64,000 bases of DNA, taken from the NCBI GenBank assembly GCA_014323545.1, contig CP058647.1, positions 1,838,001 to 1,902,000 of the forward strand. The letters are read 5' to 3'. Under the pieces are notes generated by a model. The model saw nothing but the letters and a program-made list of their open reading frames with translations. It was not told the DNA's origin and did not search any database. Of this stretch, positions 34,623-44,240 are shown one piece after another (the stretch's first letter is position 1; the number at the start of each line of letters is the position of its first letter). A program made the translations under genes and the position numbers. This stretch comes from Hyphobacterium sp. CCMP332. GTDB lineage: Bacteria > Bacteroidota > Bacteroidia > Cytophagales > CCMP332.

Positions 34623-37600
34623 TTATCTTTTTTCAATTTTCATTATTGCGTTGACATTCTCACCATCAATTTGAAGTAGATAAAGCCCTTGGGGGTAAGT
34701 GTTCATGTCCAATAATATTTCCCTATCTGAAACAACTGAAATTTTGGAATTCATTATGCTTCCCTTCATGTCACTAATTCTGATATTATAGTTTTTAATT
34801 AAAGCAGTATTTAAACCTTCAATAAATAGGGAGCCCTTATTTGGGTTGGGATAAGCTTTTAGGTTAGAAGAAAGATCATTTTTAAAGCCTACCATTCCAA
34901 CAGTGACATCTTTACTAATAATATTTATTCCACAGCCATTGCTAACTGTAAGAGTTACTGTATAAATTCCCGAACTAGAGTATACATGAACCGGTTGCAG
35001 AGTGCTATCTGAATTACCATCACCAAAATCCCAGACATAACTAGTAGCATTTGAAGATTGGTTTATAAAACTGATAGTATCCACATTGGCATTCCAGCTG
35101 AAATTCACTTCCGGGAGTGTATCAATTAATAAATTCTGAGCATTGGTATCAGAACCGGCAACATTCTGTACGATTAATTGAACATTTTCAAGACCGGAAT
35201 TCACAAAAATCACATCATGGGGACCCGCACCGGTAGCTGTAGATGGATTGGCATTTTGACCAAAGTTCCATAAGTGATTTATTCCCGTACCACTTGAATT
35301 GTCAGTAAATGTAATTAATTGACCCGCGCAGTTTGGTTGTGTAAATGTGAAATCGGCCTGAGCGGTATTGAAATTATCTGTCACACTAATATTATCAAGT
35401 GCTATATCACCCATAAACCCATTGGCACTTATACCGCGAAACCTGACCGATATAACATTTCCAGCCAGTAATGACAAATCAATAGTCCATTGCTGCCAGG
35501 AATTAGGCTGATCACCAATTATTGGAGGCACAAAATCATTCAACCAGCTATCTCCCAAGAAAACATCAAAATGTAACTCTCCAATATCCTGACCGTTCAT
35601 ATGATACCAGGCCTTCAGCTCAGGAGAAAACGCAGAGCTTAGATCTATACATGGACTTTGAAGTATAGCAACCCTGTTGTTGCAACCACCCGAAACTTCT
35701 AAATAAAGATACTTACCAATAATCGTTCCTTGATTCTGATCATTAGGAGGGCCTGTACCCTGTGAAGGTGTGGAGCCATTATTAACCCTCCAATCTATGT
35801 CATCTTCTACCAAGTTGGTATAGTTTTTCCACCCTCCCATCAAATTACATACTGTCGCTTCACAATTGGCAGTCGTTGGACAGCTGTTGAAAACATCAAA
35901 ATTTTCGGTGTATGGAATTGATACCAGATTACCTGGAAATATATTTATCGAAGTACTAATTGTATCATTTCCCGGGTTTTGATCCGGGCCATAGTCCTGC
36001 CAAACTTTTAAATCATAATTACCCACGCCAGGCAAATGCAAAGAATTGTTAAACGTAAAAGTATCTACCTGGCCGGCCGTGAGTATATTGTTATAAACAG
36101 CACTAATGGCCGGGCCACCGTTGACTGAGTAATTCATAGGTATATTACCAATGGCATTGGCCCCCGTATTTCGAATTATAACGGTCACATCAAGACTGTC
36201 TTCCAATAAACAATCTTCTTTAGAACTGAAGCCCGGTGAAACAATGCTGGTCACAGAAGCATCAATGGCATAAACAAAATTATCAGTGATTGAAATATCA
36301 TCGATTGCCAGATCCGAGGCAAAATCACTACCTGTAATTCCACGAAATCTTACATTAATGACTTGTCCGCTAAATGGCGTAAGATCAACAATTCTTTGTA
36401 GCCACAAATTGCCTTGTTCTCCTATTAAAGGAGCAGTAACATCCAGGTACCAGGTACCGTTTGCAAGTATGTCAACATGAAGCTCTCCCATTGCATTCCC
36501 ATCCATATGGTACCAAAAACTCAATTCAGGCTGTAACGCAAAGGCTAAATCCAGACATGGACTTGTCAGTAAAGCAGTTCTATCTGTGCATACCGGATTT
36601 CCTGAAGCTTCTAAATACAAATAATTTCCATTACCCGATGTATGGTCAGCGCTTGGTCCTGTTCCCCCTGAGGCCGTCCCACCACTATTTGTTCTCCAAT
36701 CAATATCATCACCAAAATTATTGATTGTATTTAACCATCCCGATGACAAATTACAGCTCGTCCCACCACAATTTGTAGTAGTAGGGCATAATGCAAATTG
36801 ATCAAAATCTTCGCTCAATGGTAGGTTGGCTGATTGTGCCGAGTATATGGTAACGACAGAATTAAGTGTGTCGTTGCTGTTTTTTACATCTGTTCCAAGC
36901 CCCGTCCAGGCTTTGAATACATGAGAATTTCCTGTGCTCAAATCCGCAAATACGGGAAAAGTCAGTACTCTTTTTTCGTATAGCTCCAGGGTATCGTTGA
37001 ATTGAATAGTGCTTGTTGAGCCATTATTTAGCAAGACGCTTACCGGAAAATTTCCTTGTCTTGTAAAACCTTTATTTTCAATTTCAACTATTACTGCAAC
37101 GCTATCCAAATCCTGACAATCGGGCATTTGTGAATTTAGAGGACTAAGAATATTCGAAACAGCGACATCTACTGAAACAGGACATTGAAATGTACCCGGT
37201 GCCTTTTGAATTGCTATTGCCCTTCTTCCAATTATACCCTGTGATGAATTCAATGCTTTTACACTTAACCAAAAGGAATTGCTACCATTGATGTTTTTTA
37301 AAATGTAAAAGTCATTACTGGAGATATCAACAGAATCCATGTACTTATTACCCAAAACGCTTATTTCATAGCTATTTGCCGAAGGCACACTATCCCAGGT
37401 CAGCATAAGAGAATCTGCGCAAGACCACAATACAGACAGGTTTTGAGGAACACCAATAATACTAAAAGGAGCGATGCTGGTACTGGATGAACTGCCTTGA
37501 GTAACCCTAATTAAAGCTTTACCTGTACTAAGGCTAGGCACATTCCAATCGTAGTATCTTTGACTACCGGGGACAGAAGTTACGATACTAACCCAGTTCG

Positions 37601-39614
37601 AGCCGCTATCTATGGAATATTCTATATTAATTGGAGTACTCTCATCATATGCATCCCATCTGATGGTTTCAATTTCACCCGGAACCAAGGATTCTCCTCC
37701 AATTGGATAGGTAACTTTGGGTTGATCCATTCTAAATTCATAGACCACATGATAGTTTTGGGGACCAAAAGGAATACTTGTTCCTTTCACTTTTACAGAA
37801 TATGAACCTGCAACGGGATTGGACAGAGTAACCTGTTCCATATTATTTAAATTGTCTATACCTCTTGTTGCATTGGCTGTTGGATTTGAGGGATTCAGTA
37901 CCCAAGGTAGCCAGGTGGTGCTTGAAGGGTCTGACAATACCATATCAAGATTGTTGACGAGCGCTTGACTGGCGGCAGGAGAACCTTCTTTATCTAACCA
38001 ATACACCATTACTTTCAATTCGCCTACACCCGCAGGCACAGTAATGATATGAGTCGTTGAATCTCCCTGAGACAATGAATCTTCCATAATTCGATTTTCT
38101 TCCATGGTTTTTAATGCTCTTAGTGCATTAACCCTTCCCCATCCAAATGAATAATCAGGACCTGGATTTCCAAGATCTTCTGCAGTATTTAAAAGAATGG
38201 CTTTCATCAAGGAAGAAGTCGGATCAGCACCAGCGTTCAGTTCGCGATGGGCCTGATATAGTTGTGATAGAATACCTGCTATTCCCGGACAGGCAGCAGA
38301 AGTTCCTCCACCAGGGGAATAGCCGTTATTTGCATCCAGAGACATTTGATTTGTTCCATTTGCAGAAATATCTGGTTTTACCCTTCCATCGGCAGCAGGA
38401 CCTCGTGAACTGGAATTTGTCCTTAGGTCCTGATACTCAAGATTGGCTGTGGCAATTGTATTTTTGGCAGCTTTTCTACCTCCGGTGATTGTCGTAAATC
38501 CGGGTCCGGCATTTCCGGCGGAAAAAACATGAATTATGCTTGGATTTTGATGAATCTGTTGATCTACAAATTGAGATGTTGAGGTGTAAACACCCCCGCT
38601 TCCTTCGCTATAGGATGTAGATGTGATTACTGTTCCGAAAGTATTGTAATTTGATACCGCGCTATTGACATGGTCGTATGCAGGCCCACCGGGAGGAAAT
38701 ATGTCATAATATCGCATTTCTACACCAGTCGCCATACCCGCAAATCTCGGGTTTAAGTTTCCTGCTCCCATAAGGATTCCAACTGTCATATCTCCATGAG
38801 TTCCATTGCCTCCCATATTACCAACCTGAACAACTCTTCCTTCAAGGTCAATATGAGGGCCAACCGCACCATCATCAGCAAGGGCAACAGATACGCCTGT
38901 TCCATCGTAATGATATCCATTTGCTGAAGGTATGTCTATTGCATTTGCTCTATGAAGAGATCTTCCTCTTAGATCATCTGGTACCGGATCGGGTTCAATG
39001 TATTCGACCCATTTGACAAGTTTTAATTCGAGAATGTCATTGATACGGTTTTCAGGAATATCAATAGAATAGACATTTCCGGTTTTTGGGACCTGTACTA
39101 TTTGACCTTCGAGTTGTACTACGGCTTGAATAAATTCCTGACTACTTACCTTGTTATGTGTGAGGATAGAAAGTCGAATTATATCGCCTCCTTTTTTTGC
39201 ATGAAGCGGTATTTCATTCTCAAACCCCTTGTTTACCTTAAAATTTGATGCATATGGAATAATTGCTCTTACACCAAAATCGCTGAGCTTACTAAAACTT
39301 ATTCCTTGCGGCGTATAAACTAGATAGGCACGATTCGGGAGGTAATCTTCAAAAACCAGGCCCAATGCTTCCATTTGTTTTATCTCCTTAGAAGAAGGAA
39401 TAGATTTAAACTGAACCACATAATACTGATCCTCCTCATTTACCATCTTTTGAATTGATTTTTCAAAATTAGCCTCCGGAGTAAAAGATCCGGATTTAAG
39501 GTTAATGATAAATGGCTTTCCCTGAAAAGATGATTGCGCACTGCTTGAAACACACAACCCAAAAAATGATAAAATCAGAGAGAAAACAAACAGTTTCGAA
39601 TACCTTGTTCTCAT
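34623..39614 (-). CDS. Secreted S8 (subtilisin-like) protease with MAM and PKD domains and T9SS sorting domain
   Basis: A 1,663-residue surface or secreted protease. Signal peptide about 1-27; an inhibitor-like propeptide region to about 220; S8 catalytic domain about 235-500 with D247 (VALADDG), H273 (GTHGDMTVG), oxyanion N368 (FSAGNAG) and S439 (GGGTSAACPG). Then a beta-sandwich (SYSVKVKG), Ig/Fn3-like parts, two MAM-like domains (DDIDWR..GGTGPSADHT.G.GNYLYLEASG and a second DDIDWR copy), a PKD domain (YVWDFGDGNSD) and a type A T9SS domain (AYPNPNKGSLFIEG) ending MKIEKR. It lies 5 bp downstream of a paralogous protease and is probably its tandem duplicate. Confidence 0.92.
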   Translation of the reverse strand: MRTRYSKLFVFSLILSFFGLCVSSSAQSSFQGKPFIINLKSGSFTPEANFEKSIQKMVNEEDQYYVVQFKSIPSSKEIKQMEALGLVFEDYLPNRAYLVYTPQGISFSKLSDFGVRAIIPYASNFKVNKGFENEIPLHAKKGGDIIRLSILTHNKVSSQEFIQAVVQLEGQIVQVPKTGNVYSIDIPENRINDILELKLVKWVEYIEPDPVPDDLRGRSLHRANAIDIPSANGYHYDGTGVSVALADDGAVGPHIDLEGRVVQVGNMGGNGTHGDMTVGILMGAGNLNPRFAGMATGVEMRYYDIFPPGGPAYDHVNSAVSNYNTFGTVITSTSYSEGSGGVYTSTSQFVDQQIHQNPSIIHVFSAGNAGPGFTTITGGRKAAKNTIATANLEYQDLRTNSSSRGPAADGRVKPDISANGTNQMSLDANNGYSPGGGTSAACPGIAGILSQLYQAHRELNAGADPTSSLMKAILLNTAEDLGNPGPDYSFGWGRVNALRALKTMEENRIMEDSLSQGDSTTHIITVPAGVGELKVMVYWLDKEGSPAASQALVNNLDMVLSDPSSTTWLPWVLNPSNPTANATRGIDNLNNMEQVTLSNPVAGSYSVKVKGTSIPFGPQNYHVVYEFRMDQPKVTYPIGGESLVPGEIETIRWDAYDESTPINIEYSIDSGSNWVSIVTSVPGSQRYYDWNVPSLSTGKALIRVTQGSSSSTSIAPFSIIGVPQNLSVLWSCADSLMLTWDSVPSANSYEISVLGNKYMDSVDISSNDFYILKNINGSNSFWLSVKALNSSQGIIGRRAIAIQKAPGTFQCPVSVDVAVSNILSPLNSQMPDCQDLDSVAVIVEIENKGFTRQGNFPVSVLLNNGSTSTIQFNDTLELYEKRVLTFPVFADLSTGNSHVFKAWTGLGTDVKNSNDTLNSVVTIYSAQSANLPLSEDFDQFALCPTTTNCGGTSCNLSSGWLNTINNFGDDIDWRTNSGGTASGGTGPSADHTSGNGNYLYLEASGNPVCTDRTALLTSPCLDLAFALQPELSFWYHMDGNAMGELHVDILANGTWYLDVTAPLIGEQGNLWLQRIVDLTPFSGQVINVRFRGITGSDFASDLAIDDISITDNFVYAIDASVTSIVSPGFSSKEDCLLEDSLDVTVIIRNTGANAIGNIPMNYSVNGGPAISAVYNNILTAGQVDTFTFNNSLHLPGVGNYDLKVWQDYGPDQNPGNDTISTSINIFPGNLVSIPYTENFDVFNSCPTTANCEATVCNLMGGWKNYTNLVEDDIDWRVNNGSTPSQGTGPPNDQNQGTIIGKYLYLEVSGGCNNRVAILQSPCIDLSSAFSPELKAWYHMNGQDIGELHFDVFLGDSWLNDFVPPIIGDQPNSWQQWTIDLSLLAGNVISVRFRGISANGFMGDIALDNISVTDNFNTAQADFTFTQPNCAGQLITFTDNSSGTGINHLWNFGQNANPSTATGAGPHDVIFVNSGLENVQLIVQNVAGSDTNAQNLLIDTLPEVNFSWNANVDTISFINQSSNATSYVWDFGDGNSDSTLQPVHVYSSSGIYTVTLTVSNGCGINIISKDVTVGMVGFKNDLSSNLKAYPNPNKGSLFIEGLNTALIKNYNIRISDMKGSIMNSKISVVSDREILLDMNTYPQGLYLLQIDGENVNAIMKIEKR

Positions 39615-39619
39615 AGTTA

Positions 39620-42600
39620 TTAATTTTTAATGTAGCTCAATTTTTTAATAGTCATAGAATTCTCTCCAATTACTTTAATCGTATAAAGGCCGGAACTCAG
39701 ATTTCTCATATCGAAAGTGATATTGAAAGATGAATTTAATGAATTCTTTGATCTTTTGATTAACTCTTTTCCTTTGGAGTCTATAATGGATATCTCGAAT
39801 TTTTCTCCTTTTAAATTGCTCGCATTTATTGTAAATGAGCCATTTGTCGGATTTGGATAAACATTAAGTGATATTTTGCTTTCTTCATTTAAACCTGTCA
39901 CAAAATCAATCACACGAATATTATCGAGGAAAAGGCTATTGCTGTTGATGCCTGAAATGTTTATAAATTTCAAAACAACACCTTTAGACGCCATTGCGCT
40001 TAAATCTAATGAATCACTTCTCCATTCTGTTGATGAATTCGGCTCCCATAAAGAAGCTTGGAATCCTGTCGTCATCAAATCATTACTTGGTTTAAAGTAA
40101 GCACTTGTTTGAAAATTACTACCGCAGTCGTTTGAATAGTCGATTCTTAGTCCACCCGAAACAGCAGGAGGTAAACTTGATTGTGCTGCATATGCCACAT
40201 CAAATACCAACATAGGATTAGTATAATCACTTATATCAATAGCTCGTGTCACGAGTGCATCTTCTTCTCCGATACTCACATCGCCAAAGCGATTAAAATA
40301 GGCGGCCTTTGTAGCACTGCCATCCGGACCAACATTTACACTTGAAGAAACCCAGGTAATAGAACCCGCACTTGGCTCTATCGTCCAGCTTAAAGGAGGG
40401 AAAAGTGCAAATTCAAAGGATTCATTGAGATTTGTATTTGCAGCAAAGGTATTTATATAATCAACTTTTTCTTCAGTTGATACACCGGCTAAATTGGCAG
40501 CATCCAGTTTAACGGTATAGTCGCTATTCGAATGGAATTGTACTTCCGGATTTTCAGAGTTTTGATTTGTACCATTTACAAATGTATGAGATGAAGGAGT
40601 TATAGTCCAGGTGTAGTTTCCGGATCCGTTAACTGTTTCATTATTGAATAATACCGTACCGTCAACACAAACAGCTGTTTTGTTTGCACTAAAATCTGCA
40701 GTTGGCAATACAGTTGGGCAATTGTAAATACCACTTGCTTTTCTTATTGCAACAGCTCTTCTTCCCATTCCAGTAATTTGGTTTGAGGAGTTCAAAAATA
40801 CCGCCTGTACTGTCAACCAAACATTTGGATCGTTGAAATCTATATTGTTAATATAGGTTGAAGTGGATGTTGTAAACTCAACTGAATCCATATATTGATT
40901 TCCTAATTTTCGTACTTCATACCCATCTGCGTTTGCTACCGCTTGCCAAGACAAGGCTGCAGAATCTGTACAACTTGAAAATACATCAAGGTTTGAAGGA
41001 ACTCCTAGAATCGAAAATGTCGATTCGGAAACATCAGTCTGAGTTCCGCGGCTTATCCTTACCAATCCTTTGTTGGTGCTTATGTTGTTTGGAACATTCC
41101 AACTGAAATAGCGTAAAGTAGCTGAAACATTACTGGTTATATTTGTCCAGGATTGTCCGCTATCTAAAGAATAGTCCAAAGAAAATGGTAAAGAGTTTCC
41201 AAAAGCGTCCCAACGGATAACCTGATTTTCACCCGGAGAAATCGGCTCTCCTCCAATTGGATAGGTTAAGTCTATTTCATCAAATTCATAGCGATAAACG
41301 ATGTAGTATTCTTGAGGTCCCTGGGGAACCATCGTGCCATTGATTTTAATTTCATATGATCCGGTGCTGGGTTGATCTATTACAACCTGCTCCATATTGT
41401 TTAAATTGTCAATTCCAGGTGTTGCAGGAAAATTCAAGCTTGTTGAATTTGGTGTTGGATCTAACACTAATGGAAGGTGTAATGAGGCACCTGGGTCCGT
41501 AACTTTCAGGTCCAAATCATTTACCAGATCAAAAACAGAGCTTACCGATGCAGCAGGATCTTTCCAATAAAGCATAATTTTTACTCTTGAGACATTGTTT
41601 GGAATATTTAGTATATGTGATACAGAATCCCCGTTACTTATTACTGAATCCAGATAATTTTTATTTTCAATTACTTTATAAGCCTCTTTTGCATTTATTC
41701 TACCCCATCCAAATATGTAGTCCGGCCCCGGATTTCCGAGATCTTCAGCCGTATTCAAAGCAATGGCTTTCATCAATGCGGAATTAGGATTAGCACCTCC
41801 ATTATGATCTCTATACGCATGATAAAGTTGCGCCAAAATACCTGTCACACCCGGGCATGACATAGAAGTACCCGATTTTAATCCGTAATCATAATTTTCA
41901 ATAGTTGAATAAACACTACTACCTTTTGCAGAGATATCCGGTTTTATTCTTCCATCAGCAGCCGGACCTCTCGAGCTACTTGAAGAAATATTATCAGTAA
42001 AGTTTAGATTGGCAACAGTTATTACATTTTTTCCAACTTTATGACCACCTGTTATATTTCCCCATTGACTCCCGGCACCGTATCCACAATTTGAACCATT
42101 TGAATTTCCTGCAGAAAAAACATGTACTAAAGGATCATAAGTAACAACCTGATTGTCAAGCTGTTCAGTAAGTGTGGTATAACCAGCATTGCAACCATTA
42201 CTATAGGATTTTGTGGTAATTACAACGCTGTCATTGGTGAATAAACCCGGAACGAAATTGTAATTTGAATTTAAATTTCCTGCAATATGACCAAAGACAC
42301 CCGGAGCCATTCCTGCTCCCAATGGATCCAAATTTCCACTCCCCATGAAGGTTCCCGCTACGTGATCGCCATGGTCACCATTGGAACCGGTAATGCTGGC
42401 CAAACTCTGGTCAACTCTTCCTTTAAAATCGATATGTGGACCTATACCACCATCATCCTGCATCATAACTGACACACCGGAACCATCGTACTTTTTACCA
42501 CCCAAATACGAGGTATTAATTGTATTTGATCTATGAAGCGTTCTTGCTGTAAAGTTTTCTGCTTTTCCTTCGTCCTGGCCGATTTCTATATATTTTACGT

Positions 42601-43252
42601 ATTTATTCTCAGCTAAAAGATGGACTTTGTTTTCATCAATTAAGATTTCAATTGCATGAAGATTTTCCATGCTTTGAATTATTTCAACATTTGAAATGGC
42701 ACTCACTTTGGAAAGTGAAATCGAAAAATCTATGTTTTCAAATGTCCTAACAACCAATCTCCTTTTTGTACCTTCTATTACATATTCCGGATACTGCGAG
42801 GTGGTAATGAATTTATCCATTTTGAGATCAGGAGTCATTACCGCCATGGCTTGAACATTCCATTTTATTAGATCCTGATATTTTGTATTTGTATTTAAGT
42901 GGGCGATGAAGGCTCTGTTCGGAATATAATCCAATAAAAATAAGCCTCTGGAAGCCATTTCTTCTTTTAATGACTGGTTTGGTAAAATTGAAAATTGTAA
43001 GATTCTAACAATTCCGTTTTGAACCACTTCATTTGCCAATAATTTAACCTTACCGGTAAAATTATTGATTTTCTCAGCTTTAAAACTTCTGGCTTCCAGA
43101 TAAATCAAATCTGAGTTTCGATCCATTTTTACATAGGGAAAATTAAAATCATTTCCTTCTTCACTTGCACTTTGTGCACTTGATTGCAATTGAATTCCCA
43201 TTAAGAAAATACAAATTATTGCAGCTCTGCTCAGTTGTAGCAATGTTTTCAT
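39620..43252 (-). CDS. Secreted S8 (subtilisin-like) protease with T9SS sorting domain
   Basis: A 1,210-residue secreted protease, paralogous to the next gene over the N-terminal 750 residues (same PNRA(F/Y) propeptide segment, RxLHR(S/A)N, GPHID(F/L)(K/E)GRV and the GPQ(E/N)Y beta-sandwich end). Signal peptide to about residue 27. The catalytic triad is D266 (MMQDDGG), H294 (GDHGDHVAG) and S463 (KSGTSMSCPG), with N383 in FSAGNSNG. After a Fn3-like part and a PKD-like domain (NYTWTITPS) it has one jelly-roll region and a type A T9SS domain (NVYPNPTNGSFTINA). It lacks the two MAM domains of its neighbour. It is the upstream gene of the pair. Confidence 0.92.
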   Translation of the reverse strand: MKTLLQLSRAAIICIFLMGIQLQSSAQSASEEGNDFNFPYVKMDRNSDLIYLEARSFKAEKINNFTGKVKLLANEVVQNGIVRILQFSILPNQSLKEEMASRGLFLLDYIPNRAFIAHLNTNTKYQDLIKWNVQAMAVMTPDLKMDKFITTSQYPEYVIEGTKRRLVVRTFENIDFSISLSKVSAISNVEIIQSMENLHAIEILIDENKVHLLAENKYVKYIEIGQDEGKAENFTARTLHRSNTINTSYLGGKKYDGSGVSVMMQDDGGIGPHIDFKGRVDQSLASITGSNGDHGDHVAGTFMGSGNLDPLGAGMAPGVFGHIAGNLNSNYNFVPGLFTNDSVVITTKSYSNGCNAGYTTLTEQLDNQVVTYDPLVHVFSAGNSNGSNCGYGAGSQWGNITGGHKVGKNVITVANLNFTDNISSSSSRGPAADGRIKPDISAKGSSVYSTIENYDYGLKSGTSMSCPGVTGILAQLYHAYRDHNGGANPNSALMKAIALNTAEDLGNPGPDYIFGWGRINAKEAYKVIENKNYLDSVISNGDSVSHILNIPNNVSRVKIMLYWKDPAASVSSVFDLVNDLDLKVTDPGASLHLPLVLDPTPNSTSLNFPATPGIDNLNNMEQVVIDQPSTGSYEIKINGTMVPQGPQEYYIVYRYEFDEIDLTYPIGGEPISPGENQVIRWDAFGNSLPFSLDYSLDSGQSWTNITSNVSATLRYFSWNVPNNISTNKGLVRISRGTQTDVSESTFSILGVPSNLDVFSSCTDSAALSWQAVANADGYEVRKLGNQYMDSVEFTTSTSTYINNIDFNDPNVWLTVQAVFLNSSNQITGMGRRAVAIRKASGIYNCPTVLPTADFSANKTAVCVDGTVLFNNETVNGSGNYTWTITPSSHTFVNGTNQNSENPEVQFHSNSDYTVKLDAANLAGVSTEEKVDYINTFAANTNLNESFEFALFPPLSWTIEPSAGSITWVSSSVNVGPDGSATKAAYFNRFGDVSIGEEDALVTRAIDISDYTNPMLVFDVAYAAQSSLPPAVSGGLRIDYSNDCGSNFQTSAYFKPSNDLMTTGFQASLWEPNSSTEWRSDSLDLSAMASKGVVLKFINISGINSNSLFLDNIRVIDFVTGLNEESKISLNVYPNPTNGSFTINASNLKGEKFEISIIDSKGKELIKRSKNSLNSSFNITFDMRNLSSGLYTIKVIGENSMTIKKLSYIKN

Positions 43253-43448
43253 AAATTTTATATTCTGAATTTTTTATTGATTAGGTCTTTTATTTTCTTA
43301 AAAAAAGAATTTTTTGAAAGGGTGTTAATCGATGAGTTCAACTTCACTATTTCTGTCCTGACTTTTAAAAATAATGCATAAATCTTAAAGGGGAATTATT
43401 TCAAAGAATAATCCTATAAAATATGCCTAGAAGTCAATTAAATGACAA

Positions 43449-44240
43449 TTAGAAATTGGATAAAAACGATTTTATTGAAGCTGAACTCTCAATGGGATTT
43501 TCAAACATACCCATATGCCCACACTCATCTAATAAAGTGGAGCTGGAAGTTGGAATATGGCGAATCTGTTTTTGAGAAATACTTAAAGGAACGCTGGAAT
43601 CATTCTTTCCACAAATAAAATGGACCGGTATTTTGGAAGCCGCTAATTCATTGCTTTTATCCAAACGCTCTCGCATCATTTCCATGTATTTTATCATAGA
43701 TTCTTCAGAGTTTTGCATCCCCTGTTTAATTGACCTATGAATTTCTTTATCACAGGAAATTTTGTTTTTCTCAAAGAACAAATTGGGAATAAAGTTTAAC
43801 AAAAAAGCTTTTTTCCCATTTTCCCGAATGAAATTAGATGTTTTATTCCTTTGCTTTTTTTTCTCAGGAGAATCTGCATATATAGAGGAATGAAAAAGAC
43901 AAATGCCTTCAAGCATTTCATCGTACTTGCGAAGCAAGTTCAATATGACATATCCACCAAGCGAATGCCCAATCCAAATGGATTTATCTATCCCGAGGGA
44001 TCGCACATGTTCAGCTACCATTTCGGCTGAATCTGATAAAGTATTTAATGATTCCGGCATCTGGCTCTTACCAAAACCCGGTAAATCAATGCTAATAAAT
44101 TTATAAAACTGGAAGATATCTTTAAAATGGGAAATAAAATCATCCCACATTTCTTTCACTTCGCAATATCCGTGGAGAAAAATGACATGTTTGCTTCCTT
44201 CACCAAAGGATTTATAACTTAAATCGGGACTTTGACGCAT
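43449..44240 (-). CDS. Alpha/beta hydrolase
   Basis: A 263-residue cytoplasmic alpha/beta-hydrolase-fold protein. The oxyanion-hole segment is IFLHGYCEVKEMWDDF, the nucleophile elbow is GHSLGG with S93, and the remaining triad residues are D214 (CGKNDSSVP) and H242 (DECGHMGMFENP). A helical cap lies between about 120 and 200. The substrate cannot be predicted; carboxylesterase or lipase-like activity is usual. Its ATG overlaps the stop of dxs by one base (TAATG), so it is translationally coupled to that gene, though no link to isoprenoid synthesis is known to me. Confidence 0.88.
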   Translation of the reverse strand: MRQSPDLSYKSFGEGSKHVIFLHGYCEVKEMWDDFISHFKDIFQFYKFISIDLPGFGKSQMPESLNTLSDSAEMVAEHVRSLGIDKSIWIGHSLGGYVILNLLRKYDEMLEGICLFHSSIYADSPEKKKQRNKTSNFIRENGKKAFLLNFIPNLFFEKNKISCDKEIHRSIKQGMQNSEESMIKYMEMMRERLDKSNELAASKIPVHFICGKNDSSVPLSISQKQIRHIPTSSSTLLDECGHMGMFENPIESSASIKSFLSNF

